Of a stretch of DNA of 64,000 nucleotides, positions 37,327 through 44,512 are shown piece by piece. The translations under genes and the position numbers were made by a program. Source of the DNA: CAYUYV01 sp964449455 (GTDB lineage Bacteria > Pseudomonadota > Alphaproteobacteria > JAJFIK01); contig CAYUYV010000002.1 in the NCBI GenBank assembly GCA_964449455.1, positions 1 through 64,000 of the forward strand, in the 5' to 3' direction. The notes beneath the pieces are model-generated. The model did not search any database. It had not been told where the DNA came from and saw only the letters and a list, made by a program, of their open reading frames with translations. Position 1 is the stretch's first letter. The number at the start of each line of letters is the position of its first letter.

Positions 37327-38499
37327 AGACTGCTGCGCCAATTGCGTGGAAAGCGACCACGCGCGACCACACGGGGCATCTTCTTCGTCAGCCTTGCCCT
37401 TTTGGTTTTTGGTTTGGGGCATGCTGTTCTCATTTCTTTGATCGAAGGGTGGCCCTTAGCCGACGGCCTATGGTTCACCGCGACGGCTGGCACGACGGTA
37501 GGCTTTGGAGACCTTGCACCAGCCAGTCATCTGGGCCGGCTCGCAACGGTCTTTTTCATCTATATTCCCGCCATTCCTGCGATTGGCTATCTGACCAGCC
37601 TTCTGGTGGAAGCAATCATTGACCGGCGGGACAAGACCCGGCTCGGGAGGTTACAGCTCATGCTCAGCAGCCATCTGGTCTTCATCAACTTCCCCAAAAT
37701 CATCGGAACGGCCTATTTCGAACGGGCTGTGGGCCAGTTCCGCAACTCGAGTTCTGCCTATTCGGAACGGCCGGTTGCCATCCTGACGGACTGCCTGCCC
37801 GACGGCCTGCCCCAGTCCCTTGAAGAACTCGGCATCTATCTCGTCTCGTCCCAGCCGAACCATATTGAAGGGTTGCAGCGGGCCTGTGTTGCTGAGGCCG
37901 ATACTGTTTTCGTGCTCATGCCGTCCGGCTACGAAGAGTGGGAAGAGAGCCTTGTCTTTGACATTGCCCACCAAGTGGTCAGGCTCCGTGGTGAAGAGGC
38001 GCGGCCCCGAGTCATCGCGGAAGCCCTCAGCGCCGAGATGAAATCCCGTCTGATCGATATGGGTGTCGATGCGGTCGTGCGCCCCATCCGGGCCTATCCA
38101 GAACTCATTGTCCGGGCCGCGATTGCCCCCGGCTCGGAATCGATTGTGGAAGCTTTGTTCGATACGCAAGGCGAGGAATGCCAGCGCCTTGATATATCCT
38201 TCGCAGATGTTCCTTGGTGCCACCTTGCCTGGGATTTCATGGCCCGGGATCTGGGCACACCCGTCGCGATCCAGGACCGCAATGGCGTGGTGCGATCCAA
38301 TCTACAGGGGTCAGAGCGTGTCAGCGGTCAAGCCGTCTATCTCATTGTACCGGACGAAGCCCAGGAGCGTTTCGAGGCGGCCAAGCAGGCCGTTGCCCTT
38401 GGCGGCCTGGGGTCCGGTTCCTCCGCCCTGGGCCAGGAGTCATTACCCCCTCCGCCCAAACCGCCTGGCGGCAGTGACCTGAGCGTTGGGGAGACATGA
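37300..38499 (+). CDS. Two-helix K+ channel with a degenerate RCK/TrkA-N domain
   Basis: 399 residues. TM1 about 26-48, pore loop with selectivity filter TTVGFGD at 65-71 (a conservative variant of TVGYGD), TM2 about 81-106. A cytoplasmic RCK-like region follows (HLVFINFPK, then PVAILTD, ADTVFVLMP and ARPRVIAEAL), but the Rossmann GxGxxG is not retained, so nucleotide sensing may be lost or changed. A Gly/Pro-rich tail ends the protein. The start codon is duplicated at 37145 before the gap. Its stop overlaps the start of the next gene (ATGA). It is the first gene of the PspA/DUF350 operon and may link membrane potential to the stress response. Confidence 0.88.
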   Translation: MSAIYLSIRRLLRQLRGKRPRATTRGIFFVSLALLVFGLGHAVLISLIEGWPLADGLWFTATAGTTVGFGDLAPASHLGRLATVFFIYIPAIPAIGYLTSLLVEAIIDRRDKTRLGRLQLMLSSHLVFINFPKIIGTAYFERAVGQFRNSSSAYSERPVAILTDCLPDGLPQSLEELGIYLVSSQPNHIEGLQRACVAEADTVFVLMPSGYEEWEESLVFDIAHQVVRLRGEEARPRVIAEALSAEMKSRLIDMGVDAVVRPIRAYPELIVRAAIAPGSESIVEALFDTQGEECQRLDISFADVPWCHLAWDFMARDLGTPVAIQDRNGVVRSNLQGSERVSGQAVYLIVPDEAQERFEAAKQAVALGGLGSGSSALGQESLPPPPKPPGGSDLSVGET

Positions 38500-39533
38500 T
38501 GATGACCCCCATGGACCCAAACGGCCTAAGGGCCCTCATGCTTGCAACGGTCCTTCTGTTTCTCACCGCGTGCAGCGATCCTAATGCCAAATCCATCGCG
38601 ACGCTTGATCAGGCGATCACGGATCGACTGGCCAAGGTCGAGCAGGATCTGACCGCGGGGCGGCTGACCAACGCCCAGATCCTCACCCGCTATGTGGCCG
38701 AGGCCAAGGCCCTCAAGCCCGACTATGCGGACGTGTTGGACACTCTCGGCACGATGGCAACGCCAAGCAATGGGCGCCTTGCCGACCTGAAAAACCAGCA
38801 CCGCGAGATTATGGACGCGTATGCAAAACGCAGCGCCCCCTCAGGTCAAATCCTGGACGAACTCCAACGCGTTTATGACGGGACGGCGCCAGACCAGATC
38901 AATGCAGCCCTTGTGGACGAGATCAATACTGTCGCGGCGCTGACCAATGGGGGGCTGAGCCCCATCAGCCTGCCGCCGGGCAGCACATTGCCCGAACCCG
39001 GTGCGTCTCTCGTCGGCAATCCAAACTACGGGCACTGGCAGCAAAGTTCGAACGGGACGCCGTCCTGGGTCTGGTTCGCCCAGTTTGCCCTGCTGCAAAG
39101 CCTGCTTGGCAACATGTCCTACCCATCCTGGTACTATAACCGTCCGTGGTCCTATGATTATGATGTCTATCGGGACCGATTTGGCTCACCCGGATGGCGC
39201 AATCGTGAGGCCGGACGATTGAGCCGGAACTGGCCCACCATCGAGCGCGAAGGCCAGCGCCGGGGCCGCAAACCCTCCGCCTATGCTCGGCGCAGCAACG
39301 CAAACGCGCCGCAAAACACCACATCAGCGGCCCGCCGGCACACGCGCTTCAGCGAAACCCGAACTCAGATCGCCCGCAATGGCGGGCGCAGGCCCAGCGC
39401 ATATCAGACCAGTCCGCGAAACAGCGCAGCCCCGGCACGGCGAACATCGTCTTACGGGTCAGGCGCCTCACGCAGCGCCTATCCGGCGTCCCGGCGCTCT
39501 TATGGCTCCAGCCGCTCCTTCAGGGGCAAATGA
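38496..39533 (+). CDS. Lipoprotein with an Arg/Ser-rich C-terminal tail
   Basis: 345 residues. A signal sequence ends in lipobox L23-T24-A25-C26. Residues 30-150 are helical and charged; a central aromatic patch (SYPSWYYNRPWSYDYDVY, about 207-224) is followed by a long basic tail rich in Arg, Ser, Gly and Tyr, with the RRPSAYQTSPR and SRRSYGSSRSF pieces. No enzyme motif is visible. The start overlaps the channel stop and has GGGGAG upstream. In related operons a small lipoprotein or DUF1190 protein occupies this place; equivalence is a guess. The basic tail might bind anionic lipopolysaccharide or phospholipid. Confidence 0.72.
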   Translation: MMMTPMDPNGLRALMLATVLLFLTACSDPNAKSIATLDQAITDRLAKVEQDLTAGRLTNAQILTRYVAEAKALKPDYADVLDTLGTMATPSNGRLADLKNQHREIMDAYAKRSAPSGQILDELQRVYDGTAPDQINAALVDEINTVAALTNGGLSPISLPPGSTLPEPGASLVGNPNYGHWQQSSNGTPSWVWFAQFALLQSLLGNMSYPSWYYNRPWSYDYDVYRDRFGSPGWRNREAGRLSRNWPTIEREGQRRGRKPSAYARRSNANAPQNTTSAARRHTRFSETRTQIARNGGRRPSAYQTSPRNSAAPARRTSSYGSGASRSAYPASRRSYGSSRSFRGK

Positions 39534-39608
39534 TCTTTCCGGCCCCGGACCAGCGCGAGGCACTGTTTGCCGTTCAAAAGGGGCCGCACAACGAGGAGGA
39601 CCCATCCC

Positions 39609-40499
39609 ATGTTGTCTTATCTGGGATTGAGTGACTATCTCATCACGGTCCTGCTGCTGAATGTGGCAGCCGGTGCCGCCCTGCTCGTCAGTGTGCGCTT
39701 TTTTGTCGGGCTCGCCACCAATGTGAACTCGATCGAGGAACTGGCCGAGCGGGACAATCCCGCCTTTGGCATCACCCTCGCCGGAACGCTTCTCGGCGTT
39801 GGCATCATCGGCACGGGCGTGCTGTCTGGTGATCCAGCGGCCACGCTGACCCGCGAAATCCTGATCCTCCTTGGCTATGGCCTGGCTGGCCTTGCCGCGA
39901 TCATGGTCAGTCGCCAGATCTTTGACCGGATCTCCCTGCCCGCCCTGCGGATCCATGACGAATTGCGCCGCGCGAATGTGGCCGTGGCCCTGACCGATGC
40001 GGGCAACGCCATGGCGACCGCGCTCATCGTGCGCGGGGTGATCAACTGGGTGTCGGGCGATGACATGACGGTGGCGGTGATCGCCTTTCTTGGCTTTCTG
40101 GTCAGTCAGGTCGTGCTGTCGCTTGTCAGCTACTACCGGATCACCAGCTATAATCGGGCCCATGACGAGTCCTTCCAGAAGGCACTTCAGGACGGCAACA
40201 CGGCCCTCGCCTTACGCTTCGGTGGCTTCCAGATTGGCGCGGCCATGGCCATCACCAGCGCGCTTCACCTTGTGCCCTACGACCCGGCCGAGCCCGTCTT
40301 TGTGCTGATATATTGGCTGGTCCTGTGTGCGGTCCTGCTGGTTTTGCTGTTCGGGCTGGGTTGGATCGCCGGGCGGCTCCTGCTCGGCTCCGTGGATACA
40401 CGGCAGGAGGTGGACAAGGAACGCAATGTGGCCATCGCGGTGATCCAGGCGGCAATCCTCATCGCCATTGGGTTCGCCCTGTCGGCGGTTACCGCATGA
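39609..40499 (+). CDS. DUF350 (YjfL-like) integral membrane protein
   Basis: 296 residues with about eight transmembrane helices, arranged as two tandem DUF350 repeats (each with an AVALTDAGNAMATAL- or NPAFGITLAGTLLGV-like helix pair). GAGGAGG precedes the ATG at 39609. DUF350 proteins are uncharacterised but recur with PspA-family and spermidine-synthase-like genes; E. coli YjfL is a short relative. The stop overlaps the next start (ATGA), implying coupled translation with the aminopropyltransferase-like gene. Confidence 0.86.
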   Translation: MLSYLGLSDYLITVLLLNVAAGAALLVSVRFFVGLATNVNSIEELAERDNPAFGITLAGTLLGVGIIGTGVLSGDPAATLTREILILLGYGLAGLAAIMVSRQIFDRISLPALRIHDELRRANVAVALTDAGNAMATALIVRGVINWVSGDDMTVAVIAFLGFLVSQVVLSLVSYYRITSYNRAHDESFQKALQDGNTALALRFGGFQIGAAMAITSALHLVPYDPAEPVFVLIYWLVLCAVLLVLLFGLGWIAGRLLLGSVDTRQEVDKERNVAIAVIQAAILIAIGFALSAVTA

Positions 40500-42223
40500 G
40501 CCTTGCCGGGGCCAGCGAGCCAGCGCCAAGCCAAGCCACACCCTGGGCGCTGCGCGTCCAGGATGGGGTTGTGCTGGGCGTGATGGTGGTTCTGGCGGCG
40601 GCCTGCATCGTCTACGAATATCTACTGTCCCATTATGCGGGCCGCGTGCTGGGCATGATGGAACACGCCATTTTCGCGATGATCGGCGTGATGATCGTGG
40701 CCATGGGGCTCGGCTCCCTGGCAGCACGGAGGATCAAGGACCCGAACACCGGATTCTTGGTCGTGGAACTCACCCTCGCGATGCTTGGTGCCACGGGCAT
40801 TTTGCTCATTGCCGGGGCCTTTGCCTTTGCCGAGGACCTTCCCATCATCATTGGCCGGAATTTCGGCCTGCCACCGGATGCCATTCCCCGGGGCGGGCTG
40901 ACGGGCACACTCCGGGAAGCCACAGCTGTGCTTCCCTATGCCATTGGTGCCTTGATCGGCCTGCTGATCGGCATGGAGATTCCCCTCATCGCGCGCGTGC
41001 GCGAACAGATCTACCGCAGCAATCTGACCCACAATACAGGCACGGTCTATGGCTTTGACTATGTGGGCGCAGGCCTTGGTGCGGCGGTGTTCATCACGGT
41101 TCTGCTGGCCCTGCCGCCGGAGCAGGTGGCCATCGGCGTTGCGGCCGTCAATCTCGCTGCCGGCGCTGTGTTCCTCACCCTTCGCTGGCCTCAAATCCGC
41201 ATGCGGCGCAGCCTCGCGCTCGCCCATGGCGTGGTCCTGGCCGGCCTTCTCATCCTGGCGCCGCGGGCGGGCACCTGGCATGGCCTGCTCGAGGACAGTC
41301 TCTATCAGGACACGGTCATTCTGTCGGAGGATACGGATTTCCAGCACATCACGGTGACCCGGCGCAGCACGGCCGAGGGCACGCCGCAGCATCTGCTCTA
41401 TCTCAATGGCCGGCTCCAATTCTGTTCCTGCGACGAGATGATTTACCATGCCATGCTCGTCGCCCCCCCATTGCTCGCCTCAGCGCGCACGAATGCCATC
41501 CTGCTGATCGGCGGCGGCGACGGGCTTGCGCTGCGCAATATCCTGCGCTGGGACCCCAAACGCGTCACCGTGTTGGAACTCGACCAACGGATGGTCTCGC
41601 TCTTTTCGACGCCCGAGACATCCGGCATCAATGCGCCCCTCGTCGCGCTAACCAACAACAGCTTCACCGATCCGCGGGTTCAGGTGATTTTTGGCGATGC
41701 CTTCAACACGGCCCAGGCCTTGATGGCCGAAGGCAACCGCTTTGACGCCATTGTGGTCGATCTGCCGGACCCCAATCATCCGGACCTCAACAAACTCTAC
41801 AGTGTCCGGTTTTACAGTATGCTGCGCCGGCTCCTCGCTGGCGATGGCGTCCTCTCCGTTCAATCAACAAGCCCGTTCCACGCCCAGGACGCCTTTTTGA
41901 CCGTGGGCGTGACCTTGCGCGAAGCCGGCTTTGCGCAAATCGCCCGATACCGGACCAATGTACCCAGTTTCGGTGAATGGGGCTGGACCCTGGCCGCCCC
42001 CACGGGCGCGCCCTTGCCGGATCGCCTGGCGACGAGCCGGCACACGATCCCTGAGGGAAGTTGGGCCACCGCAGACCTGATCACAGCGGGTTTTGCCTTT
42101 CCGAAGGGCTTTTTGGCCAAGGAAAAGGCACTGGAGCCCAACACAATCTCCGGCAATCGGATGTACCGCTTACACCGGGACGCATGGGCCCGGGATGAGA
42201 TTACCGTCACCGGGCAGCCTTGA
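40496..42223 (+). CDS. Membrane-embedded spermidine-synthase-like aminopropyltransferase
   Basis: 575 residues. The first about 255 form seven or so membrane helices; the rest is a spermidine-synthase fold. Visible: LLIGGGDGLALRNIL (decarboxylated-SAM site), VTVLELDQRMVSLF, GDAFN, and VVDLPDPNHPDLNKLYS holding the catalytic Asp region. Fusion to a membrane domain marks the subgroup found beside DUF350 and PspA genes; its substrate is unproven, possibly a membrane-bound amine or a polyamine. The start overlaps the DUF350 stop. The stop overlaps a 15-bp palindrome. Confidence 0.87.
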   Translation: MSLAGASEPAPSQATPWALRVQDGVVLGVMVVLAAACIVYEYLLSHYAGRVLGMMEHAIFAMIGVMIVAMGLGSLAARRIKDPNTGFLVVELTLAMLGATGILLIAGAFAFAEDLPIIIGRNFGLPPDAIPRGGLTGTLREATAVLPYAIGALIGLLIGMEIPLIARVREQIYRSNLTHNTGTVYGFDYVGAGLGAAVFITVLLALPPEQVAIGVAAVNLAAGAVFLTLRWPQIRMRRSLALAHGVVLAGLLILAPRAGTWHGLLEDSLYQDTVILSEDTDFQHITVTRRSTAEGTPQHLLYLNGRLQFCSCDEMIYHAMLVAPPLLASARTNAILLIGGGDGLALRNILRWDPKRVTVLELDQRMVSLFSTPETSGINAPLVALTNNSFTDPRVQVIFGDAFNTAQALMAEGNRFDAIVVDLPDPNHPDLNKLYSVRFYSMLRRLLAGDGVLSVQSTSPFHAQDAFLTVGVTLREAGFAQIARYRTNVPSFGEWGWTLAAPTGAPLPDRLATSRHTIPEGSWATADLITAGFAFPKGFLAKEKALEPNTISGNRMYRLHRDAWARDEITVTGQP

Positions 42224-42251
42224 CATATTATGTCAGGCGTCCATCTTAGAT
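42220..42251 (+). promoter_or_regulatory. Candidate internal promoter with a perfect palindromic operator
   Basis: TGACATATTATGTCA at 42221-42235 is a perfect palindrome (7-bp arms, one central base). It overlaps a consensus -35-like TTGACA at 42220-42225. A -10 is less clear: ATCTTA at a 17-base spacing or TTAGAT at 20. It lies 42-57 bp before the DUF2170 start, in the only sizeable spacer of the operon besides that before PspA. Confidence 0.45.
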
Positions 42252-42276
42252 CCAGACAGTCGAGGAGGCTGAACAG

Positions 42277-42684
42277 ATGACGACCGAGATCATTCAACGG
42301 CTTGAGGAAGTGGGTCAGGAAACGCTGGCCTATCCCTTCCAGATCGAGCCACTACCGGGCGAAGAGAGCGTTTATCGGGTGGTGGTGGACGGGCAGCCGG
42401 AATTCCCCATTGCCCTGACGGAAGCGGATGGAGAACTGCTGTGCATGGTGCGCCTCTTTGGCGTCAGTGAAATCGCGGAGGGCCGCAAGGGGGACCTTTT
42501 CGAGACCATGCTGGCCGGCAATCTCACCCTGCCCTTGAGCACTTTCGGCGTGACGGATGGGGCCGTTTATCTGTTCGGCTCGCTCTCCTCGGCCTCGCGC
42601 ACGGAAGTGATTGTGCAGGAAATCCAAGCCCTTGCCGGCAACACCGTTGAGGCCCTTGAACTCGTCCAGGACTATCTGACCTGA
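42277..42684 (+). CDS. DUF2170 (YjfI-like) cytoplasmic protein
   Basis: 135 residues, acidic, without signal peptide or membrane helix. Matches the DUF2170 family represented by E. coli YjfI, including the FGVSEIAEGRKGDLFETML and FGVTDGAVYLFGSLS segments. The family is a regular companion of PspA/IM30 paralogues; no biochemical role is established to my knowledge. GAGGAGG lies eight bases upstream. It is probably the first gene read from the internal promoter. Confidence 0.85.
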   Translation: MTTEIIQRLEEVGQETLAYPFQIEPLPGEESVYRVVVDGQPEFPIALTEADGELLCMVRLFGVSEIAEGRKGDLFETMLAGNLTLPLSTFGVTDGAVYLFGSLSSASRTEVIVQEIQALAGNTVEALELVQDYLT

Positions 42685-42702
42685 CGCACCGGACCATCCG
42701 AG

Positions 42703-42730
42703 CCCGGACCTGTCTGCCCCCGGACCTGTC
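42703..42730 (+). repeat. 12-bp direct repeat before the PspA-family gene
   Basis: CCCGGACCTGTC occurs at 42703-42714 and again at 42719-42730, a 16-bp period. It lies 28 bp upstream of the PspA-family start. Possibly a binding site; possibly chance in GC-rich DNA. Confidence 0.4.
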
Positions 42731-42757
42731 CGAGTATTCTCTGTGGAGATGAAAGCC

Positions 42758-43450
42758 ATGGGACTTTTGACCAAGATCGTGACGGCCATTCGCGGCGGCG
42801 CCCGTGAGGCCGGGGAGGCCATCGTGGACGCCAATGCCCTGCGTATCCTCGACCAGGAAATCCACGACGCAAAGCGCGAAATTCAGAAGGCGGAGCAGAG
42901 CCTTGCCGGCTTGATCGCAGACCAGGAAACCGCGCGCACCAAGCATGAGACCGCCCAGCGCAAAATCAGCGAACACGAGACCTATATCGCCCAGGCGCTC
43001 GACAAAGGCGACGAGACCCTCGCCCAGGAAATTGCGGAGCGAGTGGCCCAGTTCGACGAAGAAAGTGCCTATCAGAAAGGCATTGTCGATGACTTGACGG
43101 CCAAGATCTCCCAGCAGAAGAGCTTTCTGCGCGATGCTCAGCGTAAGGTGGAAACGATGGAGCGCGAAGCACGCATGGTGAAGACGACGGAGCGGGTCCA
43201 GCGCACAACCGCCTCGCTCGCCTCTTCCTTCGACAGCGGCTCGAGCCAGGTCGCCAAAGCGAGCGAAAGCCTCCAGCGCATTAAGGAACGCCAGGAGCGC
43301 CGCGCAGCCGAAATGAAGGCGGCGGAACAATTGAATCGGGAGCGCACGGGCGCCGACCTTGACGACAAATTGCGGGCTGCAGGCATCACGCCGGGCGCCG
43401 GCTCAAAGGCAAGTGATATTCTGGCCCGGGTGAAGGCGAAGCAGTCATGA
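42758..43450 (+). CDS. PspA/IM30 (YjfJ-like) membrane-remodelling protein
   Basis: 230 residues, almost entirely helical and heptad-rich, as expected of the ESCRT-III-like PspA/Vipp1 family. The N-terminal amphipathic helix MGLLTKIVTAIRGGAREAGE is the membrane-contacting part; long coiled coils run about 25-190. The Ala/Lys/Glu composition and the SFLRDAQRKVETMERE segment fit the YjfJ branch rather than the classical PspA that pairs with PspF/PspBC. ATG 42758 is preferred (GGAG nine bases upstream); ATG 42749 would add three residues. It binds and seals damaged inner membrane in the family model. Its stop overlaps the DUF2491 start. Confidence 0.9.
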   Translation: MGLLTKIVTAIRGGAREAGEAIVDANALRILDQEIHDAKREIQKAEQSLAGLIADQETARTKHETAQRKISEHETYIAQALDKGDETLAQEIAERVAQFDEESAYQKGIVDDLTAKISQQKSFLRDAQRKVETMEREARMVKTTERVQRTTASLASSFDSGSSQVAKASESLQRIKERQERRAAEMKAAEQLNRERTGADLDDKLRAAGITPGAGSKASDILARVKAKQS

Positions 43451-44067
43451 AATTCCCCACGCTGAGCACCCTGTTCGGCGGCGCGGAGCGGCCGGTGGAG
43501 CGCAAGGCCATCCGCTCCCCGGACGGCCTTGAGGTCGGCGATTATGTGGAGTTCGGATTTTTGCCGATCCCCGATCTCTCCAACAAGCGCTTTGCCGTCG
43601 CCCAGATCAATCATGTGGACTACGGCCATGGGGCCCAGCGGTCCCTGGTCCTGGCCAGTGGCGAGACGACCATCGGACTGTCTTACGAGGCTGGCGACCA
43701 GGGCCGTCAATTGATCGTCACAAAGCTTCTGCCCCGCAGCGATGTGGAGCAGCTCTTTGACATGGACCGCTTTGCGAGCGTGTTCGACAAAGGCCTCGCA
43801 AGCGCCCTGCCCCTTGTCGGCCGACCGGAGCATCTTGATGCCTGGCTCGATTCGTCAGGCTATGAGGAGCGCGTGGATGCGGTGCCGGCCCGGTTCCGCA
43901 CCGCTGACGATCTTCAGTGGTCGTCCTTTGACTTCTACGAACTTGAGGGCATGTCCGACACGCGCTTGACCCTCGAAATCGAAGTCTATGACGACGAAAC
44001 GGAAATCTATGCGTGCCGTATCTTGCGCCCCGACGCGGTCGAGAAATACTGGCCGGCGGGTGCGTGA
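43447..44067 (+). CDS. DUF2491 (YjfK-like) protein
   Basis: 206 residues; the start overlaps the PspA-family stop (ATGA). No signal peptide or membrane segment. It resembles E. coli YjfK (DUF2491), with the RKAIRSPDGLEVGDYVEFGF start and a C-terminal EIEVYDDETEIYACRILRP strand-rich part ending EKYWPAGA. The fold looks beta-rich. The function is unknown; constant association with the PspA-family and DUF2170 genes suggests a complex. Confidence 0.85.
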   Translation: MKFPTLSTLFGGAERPVERKAIRSPDGLEVGDYVEFGFLPIPDLSNKRFAVAQINHVDYGHGAQRSLVLASGETTIGLSYEAGDQGRQLIVTKLLPRSDVEQLFDMDRFASVFDKGLASALPLVGRPEHLDAWLDSSGYEERVDAVPARFRTADDLQWSSFDFYELEGMSDTRLTLEIEVYDDETEIYACRILRPDAVEKYWPAGA

Positions 44068-44387
44068 CGGCGGGTTTCGGGAGAGGCTCCTTGGCGCAGA
44101 ACTCAAAGATCAAGGCCGTGCGCGCCGTGCAAATGGCAATGGATCTCGATATGCAGGTGGCCCGAGCCTTGCGGGTCCGGGCTGCCGAAGAGGATCTGAC
44201 GCTCCAGGACTATATCCGGCGCACCCTGGGGCTTGACTTCAAACCGGCCCAGCGGCCGCGCCTGTCAATCAGTCTGTCCGATGCGGATTACGAGATCCTT
44301 GGCGCCCGCTATGGCCTTCCGCCCTATGACCGCTCTGCGATCAAGAAGGCGGTCATCACCACCCTGACGGATAGTGCCGATCCTTGA
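44064..44387 (+). CDS. Small protein at the end of the PspA operon, ribbon-helix-helix-like N-part
   Basis: 107 residues from a GTG at 44064 that overlaps the DUF2491 stop; a TTG at 44091 with GGGAGAGG upstream is an equally good start (98 residues). The first half (VRAVQMAMDLDMQVARALRVRA followed by AEEDLTLQDYIRRTLGL) reads like a ribbon-helix-helix or helix-turn-helix segment; the repeated form SISLSDADYEILGARYGL suggests a second copy. No named family is recognised. A role as operon regulator is possible; the 42221 palindrome would be an obvious target. Confidence 0.62.
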   Translation: MTAGFGRGSLAQNSKIKAVRAVQMAMDLDMQVARALRVRAAEEDLTLQDYIRRTLGLDFKPAQRPRLSISLSDADYEILGARYGLPPYDRSAIKKAVITTLTDSADP

Positions 44388-44512
44388 AGGGGATCCAGTA
44401 CCGTTAAAGCGAATGGGGCACGCCAGTCCAGTGTTGCGACGTGGGGGCATGGTTCCCACGGGGAATGCGTCGTCCCATCGCGCCTCTCAAAGGCCCTCAA
44501 CCAAACCCCCGA

